Source of the DNA: Pseudomonadota bacterium
GTDB taxonomy: Bacteria > Pseudomonadota > Alphaproteobacteria > Micropepsales > Micropepsaceae
Assembly (NCBI GenBank): GCA_016201105.1
Contig: JACQDN010000026.1
Location: 1-64,000, forward strand
DNA: 64,000 nucleotides
Direction of reading: 5' to 3'
Shown here: one piece after another, positions 46,932 to 56,489 of the stretch
Layout: each line of letters begins with the position of its first letter
Numbering within the stretch: position 1 is the first letter of the stretch
Translations under genes and position numbers: made by a program
The notes under the pieces: generated by a model
The model's database searches: none
The model's input: the letters and a program-made list of their open reading frames with translations, nothing else
What the model was told of the DNA's origin: nothing

Positions 46932-48014
46932 ATGATTCCCGAGAACAAGCTCGTCCGTCTCAGCGACCGCTTCCACGCCATCGAGGCCGAACTTGCCTCG
47001 GGCACAGCGGGCACGTCCTTCGTGAAGCTCTCCAAGGAGCGCGCGGAACTTGCACCCGTGGTGGCCGTTATCGAGGCCTATCGCTCGGCGGTGCGCGAGC
47101 TGGAAGGCGCCGAAGCGATTGTCAACGACTCGGCCGTTGACGCCGAGATGCGCAAGCTGGCGGAAGAAGAGCGCGCCACGCTCAAGGAACGCTTTGCAAC
47201 CCTCGAACGCGGGTTGCAGCTGCAGCTGCTGCCCAAAGATGCGGCCGATTCATCGTCGGCCATCGTCGAAATCCGCGCCGGCACCGGCGGCGATGAAGCA
47301 GCGCTGTTCGCCGACGATCTGCTCAGGATGTACCAGCGCTATGCCCAGCTTCAGGGCTGGAAGACGGAGTTGATGTCGATCAGTCAGAGCGATCTGGGAG
47401 GTATCAAGGACGCGGTGCTGGAGGTCGAAGGACGCGGCGCCTATGCCAAGCTCAAATTCGAAAGCGGCGTACATCGGGTCCAGCGCGTGCCGGTCACCGA
47501 AGCAAGCGGACGCATCCATACTTCGGCGGCGACGGTGGCGGTGCTACCGGAAGCCGAGGATGTTGACATCGAGGTCAACGAGAAGGACTTGCGCATCGAC
47601 GTCTACCGCGCGCAGGGCGCGGGAGGGCAGCACGTCAACAAGACGGAAAGCGCGGTGCGCATCACCCATCTGCCGACCGGTATCGCGGTGGCCCAGCAGA
47701 CCGAAAAGTCGCAGCACAAGAACAAAGCCCAAGCGATGAAATTGCTGAAGGCGAAACTCTACGAGATCGAGCGCGAACGCCTCGACAGCGCGCGCGCCAG
47801 CGAGCGCAAGAGCATGGTCGGCTCGGGCGATCGCTCGGAACGCATCCGTACCTACAATTTTCCGCAAGGCCGGGTTACCGACCACCGCATCAATCTCACG
47901 CTCTACAAGCTCGATCGCATTCTGGCCGGCGATGACCTTGGCGAGGTGATCGATGCGCTGATCACCGAAGACCAGGCGAGCCGCCTTGCGGCGCTGGAAG
48001 CCGACAACGCGTGA
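46932..48014 (+). CDS. prfA: Peptide chain release factor 1
   Basis: 360 residues. RF1 ends translation at UAA and UAG. The catalytic GGQ is at residues 231-233 ([17 protein letters not shown]), where the Gln is the target of PrmC encoded just downstream. The central codon-recognition loop lies in the 180-200 region. The stop overlaps the prmC GTG start by four bases (GTGA), the classic prfA-prmC pair. Confidence 0.98.
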   Translation: MIPENKLVRLSDRFHAIEAELASGTAGTSFVKLSKERAELAPVVAVIEAYRSAVRELEGAEAIVNDSAVDAEMRKLAEEERATLKERFATLERGLQLQLLPKDAADSSSAIVEIRAGTGGDEAALFADDLLRMYQRYAQLQGWKTELMSISQSDLGGIKDAVLEVEGRGAYAKLKFESGVHRVQRVPVTEASGRIHTSAATVAVLPEAEDVDIEVNEKDLRIDVYRAQGAGGQHVNKTESAVRITHLPTGIAVAQQTEKSQHKNKAQAMKLLKAKLYEIERERLDSARASERKSMVGSGDRSERIRTYNFPQGRVTDHRINLTLYKLDRILAGDDLGEVIDALITEDQASRLAALEADNA

Positions 48015-48853
48015 TCGCGACTCGCGAAATCCTCCAGCAAGCCAGCGAACGTTTGCTGAAGGCTCAAATCGAGTCTCCGCGTCTGGAAGCGCGCCTGCTG
48101 CTGGCGCATGCCTTGGGGACCAGCAGTGTCCTCGACAGCCGGCAACGGATTTCCGAGAGCGAACGAGCGCGTTTTCAAATCCTGCTGGAGCGACGCCTGG
48201 CGCGAGAGCCGTTGGCATACATCACGGGCATCAAGGAATTCTGGAGCCTGGAGTTCGAGGTTGGTCCGGGCGTATTGGTGCCGCGCCCGGAGACCGAGTT
48301 AATGCTCGAGGAAGTGGAACGACGGTATCCGGACCGCGACGCGCCGCTTGCAGCGCTGGACCTCGGCACCGGCAGCGGAGCGATCCTGATCTCATTCCTC
48401 AAGAGCTACCCGAGGGCGTTGGGTCTCGGTGTCGACATCTCCGTAACGGCGCTGAATTGGGCCCGGCGCAATGCCGCCAAACATGGTGTCGCCGCGCGCA
48501 GCCGGTTTAACACCGGCGATTGGGCTCAAGGCGTCCAGGAAACGTTCGATCTCGTTTTCGCCAACCCGCCCTATGTGGACGACGGCGACATGGCCGTTCT
48601 GGCGCCCGAGGTCGGCCGGCACGAGCCGCATGTTGCCCTGAAAGGCGGTCGCGACGGCTTGGATGCCTACCAGGCCCTGGGGCCGCAGATTGCCCGCTGC
48701 CTCAAGGCCGGGGGGCAAGCGCTGATTGAACTGGGCCAGGGACAGGCGAAGGCTGTCCAGGCGATTCTGGAGGCCGCAAAGCTCAGAGTGGACAAGGTTT
48801 TGCCGGACTTGGCCGGTATCCCGCGCTGCCTTGTAGCGGCGCTGGACGCCTGA
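48011..48853 (+). CDS. prmC: Release factor glutamine methyltransferase PrmC
   Basis: 280 residues with a GTG start in the prfA stop. It methylates the GGQ glutamine of release factors. The helical N-terminal domain is followed by the SAM-binding [16 protein letters not shown] and the catalytic NPPY at residues 185-188 ([12 protein letters not shown]). [20 protein letters not shown] is the ribose-binding loop. All motifs intact. Confidence 0.97.
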   Translation: MIATREILQQASERLLKAQIESPRLEARLLLAHALGTSSVLDSRQRISESERARFQILLERRLAREPLAYITGIKEFWSLEFEVGPGVLVPRPETELMLEEVERRYPDRDAPLAALDLGTGSGAILISFLKSYPRALGLGVDISVTALNWARRNAAKHGVAARSRFNTGDWAQGVQETFDLVFANPPYVDDGDMAVLAPEVGRHEPHVALKGGRDGLDAYQALGPQIARCLKAGGQALIELGQGQAKAVQAILEAAKLRVDKVLPDLAGIPRCLVAALDA

Positions 48854-48884
48854 ACTCCTTAAAAGGCCCGAACTCCTTAAAAGG
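48852..48884. repeat. Short tandem repeat at the end of prmC
   Basis: GAACTCCTTAAAAGG occurs twice, at 48852-48866 and 48870-48884, 18 bases apart; the first copy overlaps the prmC stop. The rest of 48885-49186 shows no gene that I can support; it precedes the DUF4167 gene and presumably holds its promoter. Confidence 0.6.
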
Positions 48885-49186
48885 ATTGACCAAAAAACTG
48901 TTGGAAGTGCGGTGGCGAATCTGTAATTTGCTTGTCCGAGGGGACGCAAGGACCCCTGCCGGGACGCCGAACAGGCGAGGGTGTCCGGAACGGCCGCGGG
49001 GGCGGCGATGGCGCGAAGACGGTGCCATCCTTGCGATTTGGCCTTGCAAGAAGCGAAAGACGAGCACTTCGAACGATGCTGCAAAAATTCGGACGCGCCT
49101 TTTGGTGCGACGGAAAGTTTTCCTGAATTTTGGCGGCGTTCGCAGTCAACCCATGACAACAAACCAAACTCTATGAAGGGGTTTCA

Positions 49187-49645
49187 GTGAAACGCTCACG
49201 CGGACGCGGCCGCAGGCCGCAACACAATGGTGGCGGTGGTGGTGGTGGCGGCGGTGGTGGTGGTGGCCACAACCCGAACCGTACGTTCGATTCCAACGGG
49301 CCGGAAATCAAAATCCGCGGCTCTGCGGCGCATGTTTATGAGAAGTATTTGCAGCTGGCGCGGGATGCCAATTCGTCGGGCGACCGGGTGATGGCGGAGA
49401 ATTATCTGCAGCACGCCGAGCACTACTATCGCATCTTGGCAGCGGCACAGGCCCAGCAACAGCTCCAGTACCAGCAGCAAGCGCAGTACAACAACAACGG
49501 CAGTGGCCAGCAGCAGCAGCGTCCCTATCAACCGGGCGTGGGCGAGCAGCCTCCCGTCGCCGCCAGCGGACCGGCCTTCTCGCTTGCCGAATCCAGCGTC
49601 GACGAGGGTGATGACGAGGGTGGAGAGGCCGACGCCGCAGAATAA
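49187..49645 (+). CDS. DUF4167 domain-containing protein
   Basis: 152 residues, GTG start at 49187 after GAAGGGGTTTCA. The conserved core is IRGSAAHVYEKYLQLARDA followed by DRVMAENYLQHAEHYYRIL, which defines DUF4167. Before it lie a basic Arg/Gly start and a run of 13 glycines (residues 15-27); after it a Gln/Asn-rich stretch and an acidic tail. The Arg/Gly-rich end suggests RNA or nucleic-acid contact but function is unknown. prfA-prmC-DUF4167 is a conserved alphaproteobacterial order. Confidence 0.9.
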   Translation: MKRSRGRGRRPQHNGGGGGGGGGGGGGHNPNRTFDSNGPEIKIRGSAAHVYEKYLQLARDANSSGDRVMAENYLQHAEHYYRILAAAQAQQQLQYQQQAQYNNNGSGQQQQRPYQPGVGEQPPVAASGPAFSLAESSVDEGDDEGGEADAAE

Positions 49646-49774
49646 TCGGCCCTTGTCCCGGGAAAATCCGATCACACATATAGACAAGGAACGGTGCTCA
49701 GCTGAGGCCGTATCCTAGTTCATGAGACTCACGTGGCCTGCTTTCGGGGTCGAGTGTGGGCTTGAGAGGTCTAT

Positions 49775-52408
49775 ATGGATGTCGAGAAATTCACCGAGCG
49801 CGCGCGCGGGTTCATTCAATCCGCGCAAGGGTTGGCGCTCCGCTCCAACCACCAGTACTTCACGCCCGAGCATCTCCTCAAGGTTCTGATCGATGACGAG
49901 GAAGGCCTTGCAGCGCGATTGATCGCAGCCGCCGGCGCCCGGCCGGAAGAAGTGCGCGCCGATGTCGAAGCCGCACTTGCCAAACTCCCGCGGGTTGAAG
50001 GCTCCAGTGCAGGACAGGTTTATCTTGCGCCGGACTCCGCGCGTCTGTTCGACAGCGCGCAGGAGATGGCGAAGAAAGCCGGCGACAGTTTTGTCACCGC
50101 GGAATATCTGCTGCTCGCGCTGGCGACGGCACAAAACACCGACGCCGGAAAATTCCTGAAGAACGCCGGGGTCACCCCGCAAGGCTTGAACAAAGCGATC
50201 AAGGATGTGCGCCAGGGTCGCACAGCGGATAGCGCGACCGCCGAGAACAGCTATGACGCGCTCAAGAAGTATGCGCGCGATCTCACCGAAGCTGCCCGCG
50301 CCGGCAAGCTCGATCCCGTCATCGGCCGCGACGAGGAAATCCGCCGCACCATCCAGGTGCTGTCGCGCCGGACCAAGAACAATCCGGTTCTGATCGGTGA
50401 ACCCGGCGTCGGCAAGACGGCGATCGCTGAAGGATTGGCCTCGCGCATCGTCAATGGCGACGTGCCGGAAAGCCTGCGCGACAAGCGGTTGATGGCGCTC
50501 GATCTGGGGGCGTTGATCGCAGGCGCCAAGTTTCGCGGCGAATTCGAAGAGCGGCTGAAGGCCGTTCTGAACGAGATCACGGCCGCAGCCGGCAAGATCA
50601 TTCTTTTTATCGATGAGATGCACACGCTCGTTGGCGCCGGCAAAGCCGACGGCGCGATGGATGCGTCCAATCTGTTGAAACCGGCCCTCGCGCGCGGTGA
50701 ATTGCACTGCATCGGCGCAACCACGCTGGATGAATATCGCAAGCACGTCGAGAAAGACGCCGCGCTGGCGCGCCGGTTCCAGCCGGTGTTCGTGAGCGAA
50801 CCAACGGTCGCGGATACGATCTCGATCCTGCGCGGTCTCAAGGAGAAATACGAAGTTCATCACGGCGTGCGCATCACCGATTCCGCGATCGTTGCCGCCG
50901 CCCAGCTTTCGCATCGCTATATTTCGGACCGGTTTCTTCCCGACAAGGCGATCGACCTGATGGATGAAGCGGCGAGCCGGCTTCGCATGCAGGTGGATTC
51001 CAAGCCGGAAGAATTGGACGAACTCGACCGGCGCATCATCCAGCTCAAGATCGAACGCGAGGCGTTGCGCAAAGAAAGCGACAAAGCATCGAAGGATCGT
51101 CTTGTGACGCTGGAGCACGAGCTTTCCGAATTGGAAGAACAAGCCAGCGTCCTCACCGCCAAGTGGCAGGAAGAGAAGAAATCGGTTCAGGACGTGCAGG
51201 GCCTGAAAGAGAAGCTCGATCAGGCGCGCATGGAGGTCGACAGGGCGCAGCGGCGCGGCGATTTCGCGCGTGCAGGCGAATTGACCTATGGCGTCATTCC
51301 CGAGCTGGAAAAAAAGCTCAAGGCCGTTGAGGCGAAACAGGATACCGCGCTCGTCAAGGAGGCCGTAACGCCCGAGCACATTGCTCAGATCGTTTCACGC
51401 TGGACCGGCATTCCGGTCGACAAGATGCTCGAAGGCGAGCGCGAGAAGCTGCTGAAGATGGAGGCTGCGCTCGAAGAGCGCGTCGTGGGCCAGAGAGAGG
51501 CCGTGCGCGCCGTTTCCAATGCGGTGCGCCGCGCCCGCGCTGGACTGCAGGATCCCAACCGGCCGATCGGCTCGTTCCTGTTCCTCGGACCTACCGGTGT
51601 CGGCAAAACCGAACTCACCAAGGCGCTCGCATCGTTCCTGTTCGACGACGATAGTGCCATGGTGCGCATCGACATGAGCGAATTCATGGAGAAACATTCC
51701 GTCGCCCGTTTGATCGGCGCGCCGCCCGGCTATGTCGGTTATGAAGAAGGCGGCGTGCTCACCGAAGCGGTGCGCCGGCGTCCCTATCAGGTAATCCTGT
51801 TTGACGAAGTCGAAAAGGCGCACCACGACGTCTTCAACGTGCTGCTGCAGGTTTTGGACGATGGGCGGCTGACCGACGGGCAGGGGCGCACGGTGGATTT
51901 CCGCAATACGGTGATCATCCTGACGTCAAATCTGGGCACGGAATTCCTGTCGACCGGCGAAGGTGCCCAGACGGCGCAGGAGCGCGCACGGGTCATGGAA
52001 GCCGTGCGCGGTCATTTCCGGCCCGAATTCCTCAACCGTCTGGACGAGATCATCCTGTTCCACCGGCTTTCACGCGCCGACATGGACAAGATCGTCGAGA
52101 TTCAGATCGAACGCCTGACGCGGCTGTTGGCCGATCGCAAGATCGAGATCAAGCTCGACAGCAAGGCAACGGAATGGCTGGCGCAGGCCGGCTACGATCC
52201 GGTCTACGGCGCGCGGCCCTTGAAGCGCGCGATCCAGAGACGGCTTCAGGATCCGCTGGCGCAGCTCATCCTCGAAGGCAAGATTGGCGATGGCGCCAAA
52301 GTGAAAGTCAGCGCCACGAAGACGGGCTTAACCATCAACGGTCAGCAATTTGCGGTCAGCGACGACGAATTCGTCGCAGACTCGGCCCCGAGTCACGCTG
52401 TTCACTGA
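49775..52408 (+). CDS. clpB: ATP-dependent disaggregase ClpB
   Basis: 877 residues. ClpB works with DnaK to solubilise aggregates after heat stress. The order is an N-terminal Clp repeat domain, AAA-1 with Walker A GEPGVGKT at residues 208-215, the coiled-coil M-domain (about 400-525, [20 protein letters not shown]), and AAA-2 with GPTGVGKTE near 605-613, plus GYVGYEEGG pore loop. GAGAGGTCTAT precedes the start. It has no close upstream operon partner. Confidence 0.98.
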   Translation: MDVEKFTERARGFIQSAQGLALRSNHQYFTPEHLLKVLIDDEEGLAARLIAAAGARPEEVRADVEAALAKLPRVEGSSAGQVYLAPDSARLFDSAQEMAKKAGDSFVTAEYLLLALATAQNTDAGKFLKNAGVTPQGLNKAIKDVRQGRTADSATAENSYDALKKYARDLTEAARAGKLDPVIGRDEEIRRTIQVLSRRTKNNPVLIGEPGVGKTAIAEGLASRIVNGDVPESLRDKRLMALDLGALIAGAKFRGEFEERLKAVLNEITAAAGKIILFIDEMHTLVGAGKADGAMDASNLLKPALARGELHCIGATTLDEYRKHVEKDAALARRFQPVFVSEPTVADTISILRGLKEKYEVHHGVRITDSAIVAAAQLSHRYISDRFLPDKAIDLMDEAASRLRMQVDSKPEELDELDRRIIQLKIEREALRKESDKASKDRLVTLEHELSELEEQASVLTAKWQEEKKSVQDVQGLKEKLDQARMEVDRAQRRGDFARAGELTYGVIPELEKKLKAVEAKQDTALVKEAVTPEHIAQIVSRWTGIPVDKMLEGEREKLLKMEAALEERVVGQREAVRAVSNAVRRARAGLQDPNRPIGSFLFLGPTGVGKTELTKALASFLFDDDSAMVRIDMSEFMEKHSVARLIGAPPGYVGYEEGGVLTEAVRRRPYQVILFDEVEKAHHDVFNVLLQVLDDGRLTDGQGRTVDFRNTVIILTSNLGTEFLSTGEGAQTAQERARVMEAVRGHFRPEFLNRLDEIILFHRLSRADMDKIVEIQIERLTRLLADRKIEIKLDSKATEWLAQAGYDPVYGARPLKRAIQRRLQDPLAQLILEGKIGDGAKVKVSATKTGLTINGQQFAVSDDEFVADSAPSHAVH

Positions 52409-52423
52409 GGGGAGCGAATAAAC

Positions 52424-54031
52424 TCAGTCCTTCGCGGCGCGCAGTTCGCTGGTACCTTCAGCGAGTTTGGTTTCAAGCGGCATGGCGGCGATTTTTGTAT
52501 CGACATGCGTGCGCTGCTGGAGGAAATCGCGCAGATCCTTGCCGCCAAGCTTGCGCCCCGTGGCGACCTTCACCTTCAACGGGTTGACCTGCTCGTTGTT
52601 GACCAGAATCTCGTAGTGCAGGTGCGGACCGGTCGAGAGGCCGGTATTGCCGCTATAGGCAATGATCTGGCCCTGGTGAACATGCGAGCCTTTGTGAATG
52701 CCCGGCGCGTACCGCGAGAGATGGCCATAGGCGGTCTGATAGCCGTTGCCCATGTTGATGCGGACGTAATTGCCATAGCCATTGGAAAGGCCTGCCATCA
52801 CGACCGTCCCGGTTCCGGCGGCCATCACGGGTGTGCCGACAGGTACGGCGAAGTCGATGCCCTTGTGCATGCGGCTGTAGCCGAGCACCGGGTGGAAGCG
52901 CATGCCGAAGCCGGATGAGATGCGCGCGCCGTCCACCGGCGTCTTCATCAGCATGCTCTTGGCGCTCTGACCCTTCGCGTTGAAGAAGTCGGCCGGCTCG
53001 TTCGGATTGGGTTGATAGCGATAGAGCGCAACGGTGCGCCCGGCCAGCTTCATCACGGCGTAGGAGATCTCGCCTTGTTTCGCGGGCTGCCCGTCGGGCG
53101 TGTAGTAGTAGTCGTAGAGGACTTCGAAAGAATCTCCCGGACGGATGTCGCGCTGGAAGTCGACCTCGTACGAGAACATGTGAATCATGTCGACGACGAC
53201 ATCGGCGGGAATTCCGGCCTGCATCGCGGCGAGATAGAGGCTCGAGTCGATCGTCGCGCCGGCGTGATGGTAATGCGCTTCGAGTTTCTTTTGAGCATCC
53301 TGCGCGACGAACGAACCGTCTGTGGTGCGCGCGATCGACACGTCGTGATCGACCGTCGGCGAGAAACTGATCGAAAGAAGTTGGCCGACGGGTTCTGGTG
53401 CGGATCCGTCGGAATCATTGGCGGCCGATGCGCTATGCGGCGGCGTGTAGGTGATCTGTACCGCAGGGCCTTCGGCAGGCTTGAATGTCACTTCGAAGGA
53501 TTGGCCGGCGCGCAATGAGCGCGTGTTGTAAACCTTCGCCAGCGCGACGACGGCGGCGCTGGCGTCCTCGGCGGAAACGCCTGATTGGGTCAGTGCGCCC
53601 ACGAGCGTGTCGCCGGAATCCATCGTGACGGTGCGAGAGTCGATGCTTGGGCGGTTGTCGGTGCCGGCGCGTTCGTCAGCGAGCGAATTGTCGAGCGCGT
53701 TGGGATCGTAGGCGGCGTCGGCCGGACTGCCGGTAATCGAACCAGAGGGACCGATGCTGGCATAATTCGCTTTTCCGTGAGCGGCCAGACGCAGAAAGAG
53801 CTGATAGGGCAGGAGCGATTGTTCGCGGCTGGCTTCATAGCGCGAGGTGGACGGCGGGATCGTTCCCGCGGCAAGCCAGGCGATAGCGCCGGCAAGAACG
53901 GCCGTCAGCGACGTCGAGACGAGGGCCCAGCGCCCATCGGTGGTGGAAAGAGCGTTCGCAGCGGCGCGGGCAGAGACACGCCATTCCACGAGAAAATTGT
54001 CGAAACTCGATGCGTCTCGGCGACGTCCCAC
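52424..54031 (-). CDS. M23-family peptidoglycan metallopeptidase
   Basis: 535 residues with a GTG start at 54031 and AGGAG upstream. A signal-anchor helix (LVSTSLTAVLAGAIAWLAAG) at about 40-58 is followed by a long periplasmic region with LysM/OapA-like strands (MDSGDTLVGALTQSGVSAEDA). The C-terminal LytM domain has the zinc residues: His and Asp in RMHKGIDFAVPVGTPV and HLHYEIL. Such proteins cut cross-links or activate amidases at division. Convergent with clpB at 15 bases. Confidence 0.92.
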   Translation of the reverse strand: MGRRRDASSFDNFLVEWRVSARAAANALSTTDGRWALVSTSLTAVLAGAIAWLAAGTIPPSTSRYEASREQSLLPYQLFLRLAAHGKANYASIGPSGSITGSPADAAYDPNALDNSLADERAGTDNRPSIDSRTVTMDSGDTLVGALTQSGVSAEDASAAVVALAKVYNTRSLRAGQSFEVTFKPAEGPAVQITYTPPHSASAANDSDGSAPEPVGQLLSISFSPTVDHDVSIARTTDGSFVAQDAQKKLEAHYHHAGATIDSSLYLAAMQAGIPADVVVDMIHMFSYEVDFQRDIRPGDSFEVLYDYYYTPDGQPAKQGEISYAVMKLAGRTVALYRYQPNPNEPADFFNAKGQSAKSMLMKTPVDGARISSGFGMRFHPVLGYSRMHKGIDFAVPVGTPVMAAGTGTVVMAGLSNGYGNYVRINMGNGYQTAYGHLSRYAPGIHKGSHVHQGQIIAYSGNTGLSTGPHLHYEILVNNEQVNPLKVKVATGRKLGGKDLRDFLQQRTHVDTKIAAMPLETKLAEGTSELRAAKD

Positions 54032-54274
54032 AGCGGCTCCTGTTTACCAGGCGGAGGACGTCAGCCCCGGCCCCTCGTTTGCGCCCGCACGAAGCAAAGC
54101 GGACCCATATAGCCTAATATATATTAGCTTCGTCAACCATTAAGACGCCGTTAACGAAGCCAATAGCGTCCCAATTCCGCATTGGTTGAGTCGGACGGCG
54201 CAAACGCCGTGCCATGCGGTCTGGTCTGGTTTCGTTCAGCGCCCAAAGCCTGCGGCATTCAGAAAGATGAACAG

Positions 54275-54294
54275 CCGCGGAATTTTTTCCGCGG
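54275..54294 (-). terminator. Hairpin after the broken sensor-domain gene
   Basis: CCGCGGAA, TTTT loop, TTCCGCGG: a perfect 8-bp stem 7 bases beyond the stop at 54301. No T-run follows on the minus strand, so it is a terminator only by shape. It sits in a 269-base gap between the M23 gene and the padR operon that otherwise holds no gene. Confidence 0.5.
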
Positions 54295-54300
54295 TCGATG

Positions 54301-55019
54301 TCAGCGAATGATGAGGGCTGAGGCGAGCAGTTGTTGCAACCTACCGATCCCCCGCGCCAGGTGAAGCATGACGATGAACAGAAGGACGCCGCACAACGTC
54401 GTCAATATCAGTCCCGGTGCGGTATGGAACATCCAGCCAAGAAACGGCGAACGATCGACGTGAATTGATCCGGGATCGTTGGTTACGAGGACCCATAGCG
54501 CCGACGTTACAATGCCGAACGGGACGAGAATTCCGGCGAGGGCAACGCCAAAATAGAAGGCGCTCAGCGGAATCATCACAACCATGTAGACAAGGAGGTC
54601 CACGTATGCGCGTCCGAGAAAACCGACCGGAAATAACCGAAAAATCCATTTGACGGCGGTCGCTGCGCGGTGCGGACGATATCTCTTCCAAGCAGCGAAC
54701 GGATGAGCACACGGTCAAGCCATGCGACCGGGCGCAGCAGTGCGAAGACCAAGAGAGTGATGAACGCGATCCCAACAACGAAACCGATGGCGGATGCCAC
54801 GCCGTGCACTCCAGGTTCGACAATTCCCAGCACGACTCGTTTGACGAATTTGAGATCGAGGAGCAGGAGGAAGATCAAACAAAAGTACACGAAACCAAGA
54901 ATGGCGCTGACCATCATGTACAACAGGGAGAGATAAGCCCTGTTGGCGAACACGACGCCGAATACTCCCGGTCTGCTCTCGGCTAGTTCCGGCGATCGAC
55001 CGGATACTGCGTCTTCCAT
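54301..55019 (-). pseudogene. Frameshifted membrane sensor-domain gene
   Basis: The reading from ATG 55019 (MEDAVSGRSPELAESRPGVF) runs 147 codons to HTWTSLSTWL and stops at 54576. Another frame, starting within that overlap, continues LLVYMVVMIPLSAFYFG to the stop at 54301. Together they align with the C-terminal 200 residues of the next gene (RTWSSVLYLFLLFPW..., WVLVTNDAGYIHVSDSPFL..., FHTAPGLVLT). A single lost base near 54590 would explain the break. The N-terminal cytoplasmic domain of its paralog is absent. A sequencing error is possible. Confidence 0.78.
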
Positions 55020-55094
55020 ACTGTCCGCTCCATGCTGCCGCGTGACGAGGTTAGCATTTGGCGGATGAATTCGCAGTATCCGGTCCCCGATTGT

Positions 55095-56000
55095 TTAAAG
55101 GCGAACCAGTAACAACTCGGCAATCCGCCCGTGGAGCCATCCGATACCGCGGATGACGTGCAGGAACAGAAAGAAGACAACAAATCCGATGATCATCGTC
55201 AGCACCAAACCGGGAGCGGTGTGGAAGGCCCAGTTGAGGAACGGCGAGTCGCTGACGTGTATGTAGCCCGCGTCGTTGGTGACGAGCACCCAAAATGCCA
55301 CAACGGAGATCGTCAACGGCACCAACGTTCCCGTGAAGGCAAGGACAAAAGAAATGATCCGCCACGGAAATAGCAAGAAGAGATAGAGAACGGACGACCA
55401 TGTACGAATGTCGGCCAGAGCCGCCTTGATGCGCGCTATGATCGTTTCATCCGCCGCGCTTTCTGCTGGCAATCGGCGAGGCATGCGAATGCCGAGAAGC
55501 CCTTCAACAATGCGCCCCTCAATCAACGAGAGCACGCGAATTGAACCGATCAAAAGCAACGCAATCGGAATGAGCGGGAAGAGAACGAGCGATAGGATGC
55601 TCACAATGATTGTCAGCAGCGTCCAGGCGAAATAGAACGTGCCGGTGACGATCGAAAGTAGGGTATATAGCAGCGATCCGTAGGTGCGCGGATCGCCGAT
55701 GACGCCGAAGAATCCGTAACGGCGTTCGGGCGCCGGCTCGGTCTTCGGGAACGGTCCCGAAATGGAGGCTTCCATGGATCTGTACTCCTCTGCGATTTCT
55801 TCTGGGGTTCCATAGGTTTCGACGACCGACGCGAGAATTTGCACTTCGGGCGTCTCAGGCTGCTGCGCCATTTCGTTGTTGAGATGCTCTTCACAATCCG
55901 CCAACGCGTCGCTGATCAGGCCTGGCGAACAGCCTTTCAGCGCGCGTTGAAGCGCGGACAAATATGCTTTGACGGTGTCAGGCGGTGGGCTGATATTCAT
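55095..56000 (-). CDS. HAAS/sensor-domain membrane protein of a PadR operon
   Basis: 301 residues. The N-terminal 75 residues (VKAYLSALQRALKGCSPGLI and TYGTPEEIAEEYRSME) form the HAAS (DUF1700-like) helical domain normally found with PadR regulators. The rest holds four to six membrane segments with the sensor-domain core FHTAPGLVLTMIIGFVVFFL and GLLGIRMPRRLP. Proteins of this kind are thought to modulate the PadR repressor or an envelope response. The start overlaps the padR stop region by 23 bases. A related broken copy follows. Confidence 0.85.
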   Translation of the reverse strand: MNISPPPDTVKAYLSALQRALKGCSPGLISDALADCEEHLNNEMAQQPETPEVQILASVVETYGTPEEIAEEYRSMEASISGPFPKTEPAPERRYGFFGVIGDPRTYGSLLYTLLSIVTGTFYFAWTLLTIIVSILSLVLFPLIPIALLLIGSIRVLSLIEGRIVEGLLGIRMPRRLPAESAADETIIARIKAALADIRTWSSVLYLFLLFPWRIISFVLAFTGTLVPLTISVVAFWVLVTNDAGYIHVSDSPFLNWAFHTAPGLVLTMIIGFVVFFLFLHVIRGIGWLHGRIAELLLVRL

Positions 56001-56364
56001 AGGTGGCCCCTGCCTTCAATGCGTCGTCCACAAACTCGCGCATGTCTTTCCACGCGCCTTGCCAGTCGTTCAGCGCCTGCCGGCCATCGTCGGTGATGCT
56101 GTAGTAGCGACGGGGCGGTCCGAAGGCGGATGCCTCGACCCTGCTGTTCAGCAGGCCCAACTGGTTGAGGGACCGCAGGACCGGATAGATGGCGCCCTGC
56201 TTGAAGATGAGCCCGCCTTCGCCTTCAGCCTTCACGGCTTTTGCGATCTCGTATCCATACATCTCCCGGCCCGCGCGGGCGAGCACGGCCAGGAGGACGA
56301 GCGATGATAGCCCGGCCATCAGTTCCTTACGGAATTTGCGCGTAAAGGGGGATTCCTCAGCCAC
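55978..56364 (-). CDS. PadR-family transcriptional regulator
   Basis: 128 residues with a GTG start at 56364. A winged helix shows LMAGLSSLVLLAVLARAGREMYGYEI, the recognition region GAIYPVLRSLNQLGLL and wing YYSITDDGRQAL, all PadR hallmarks. The C-terminal helix for dimerisation is short. It heads an operon with the sensor-domain genes and very probably represses it; an inverted repeat spans the promoter upstream. Ligand unknown. Confidence 0.93.
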   Translation of the reverse strand: MAEESPFTRKFRKELMAGLSSLVLLAVLARAGREMYGYEIAKAVKAEGEGGLIFKQGAIYPVLRSLNQLGLLNSRVEASAFGPPRRYYSITDDGRQALNDWQGAWKDMREFVDDALKAGATYEYQPTA

Positions 56365-56387
56365 GCAAGCTACTTCCGCCTCCCTAC

Positions 56388-56423
56388 TATTACGAAGTCC
56401 TATATAGCATGAAGTTCGTAATA
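56388..56423 (-). promoter_or_regulatory. padR promoter with inverted-repeat operator
   Basis: TATTACGAA (56388-56396) and TTCGTAATA (56415-56423) form a perfect 9-bp inverted repeat. Reading leftward, TTGCAT (complement of 56423-56428), 16 bases, then TATATA (complement of 56401-56406) make a plausible promoter, with the -10 box between the arms. This is the expected layout for autorepression. Confidence 0.65.
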
Positions 56424-56489
56424 TGCAAGAGTACCCTACAGCTAAGTTCCAAATATTTCGATTCGGGCGGACTGGCCAGTGCTGCGCTC

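Noticed and set aside
49173-49190. Five-codon leader ORF (MKGFQ) ending in the DUF4167 start codon
   Set aside because: No ribosome site of its own; its bases are the DUF4167 ribosome-binding region and the overlap is probably coincidental.
49715-51379. 554-codon open frame antisense to clpB
   Set aside because: The ClpB reading has both AAA+ modules; the antisense product is low-complexity Arg/Gly/Ala-rich shadow.
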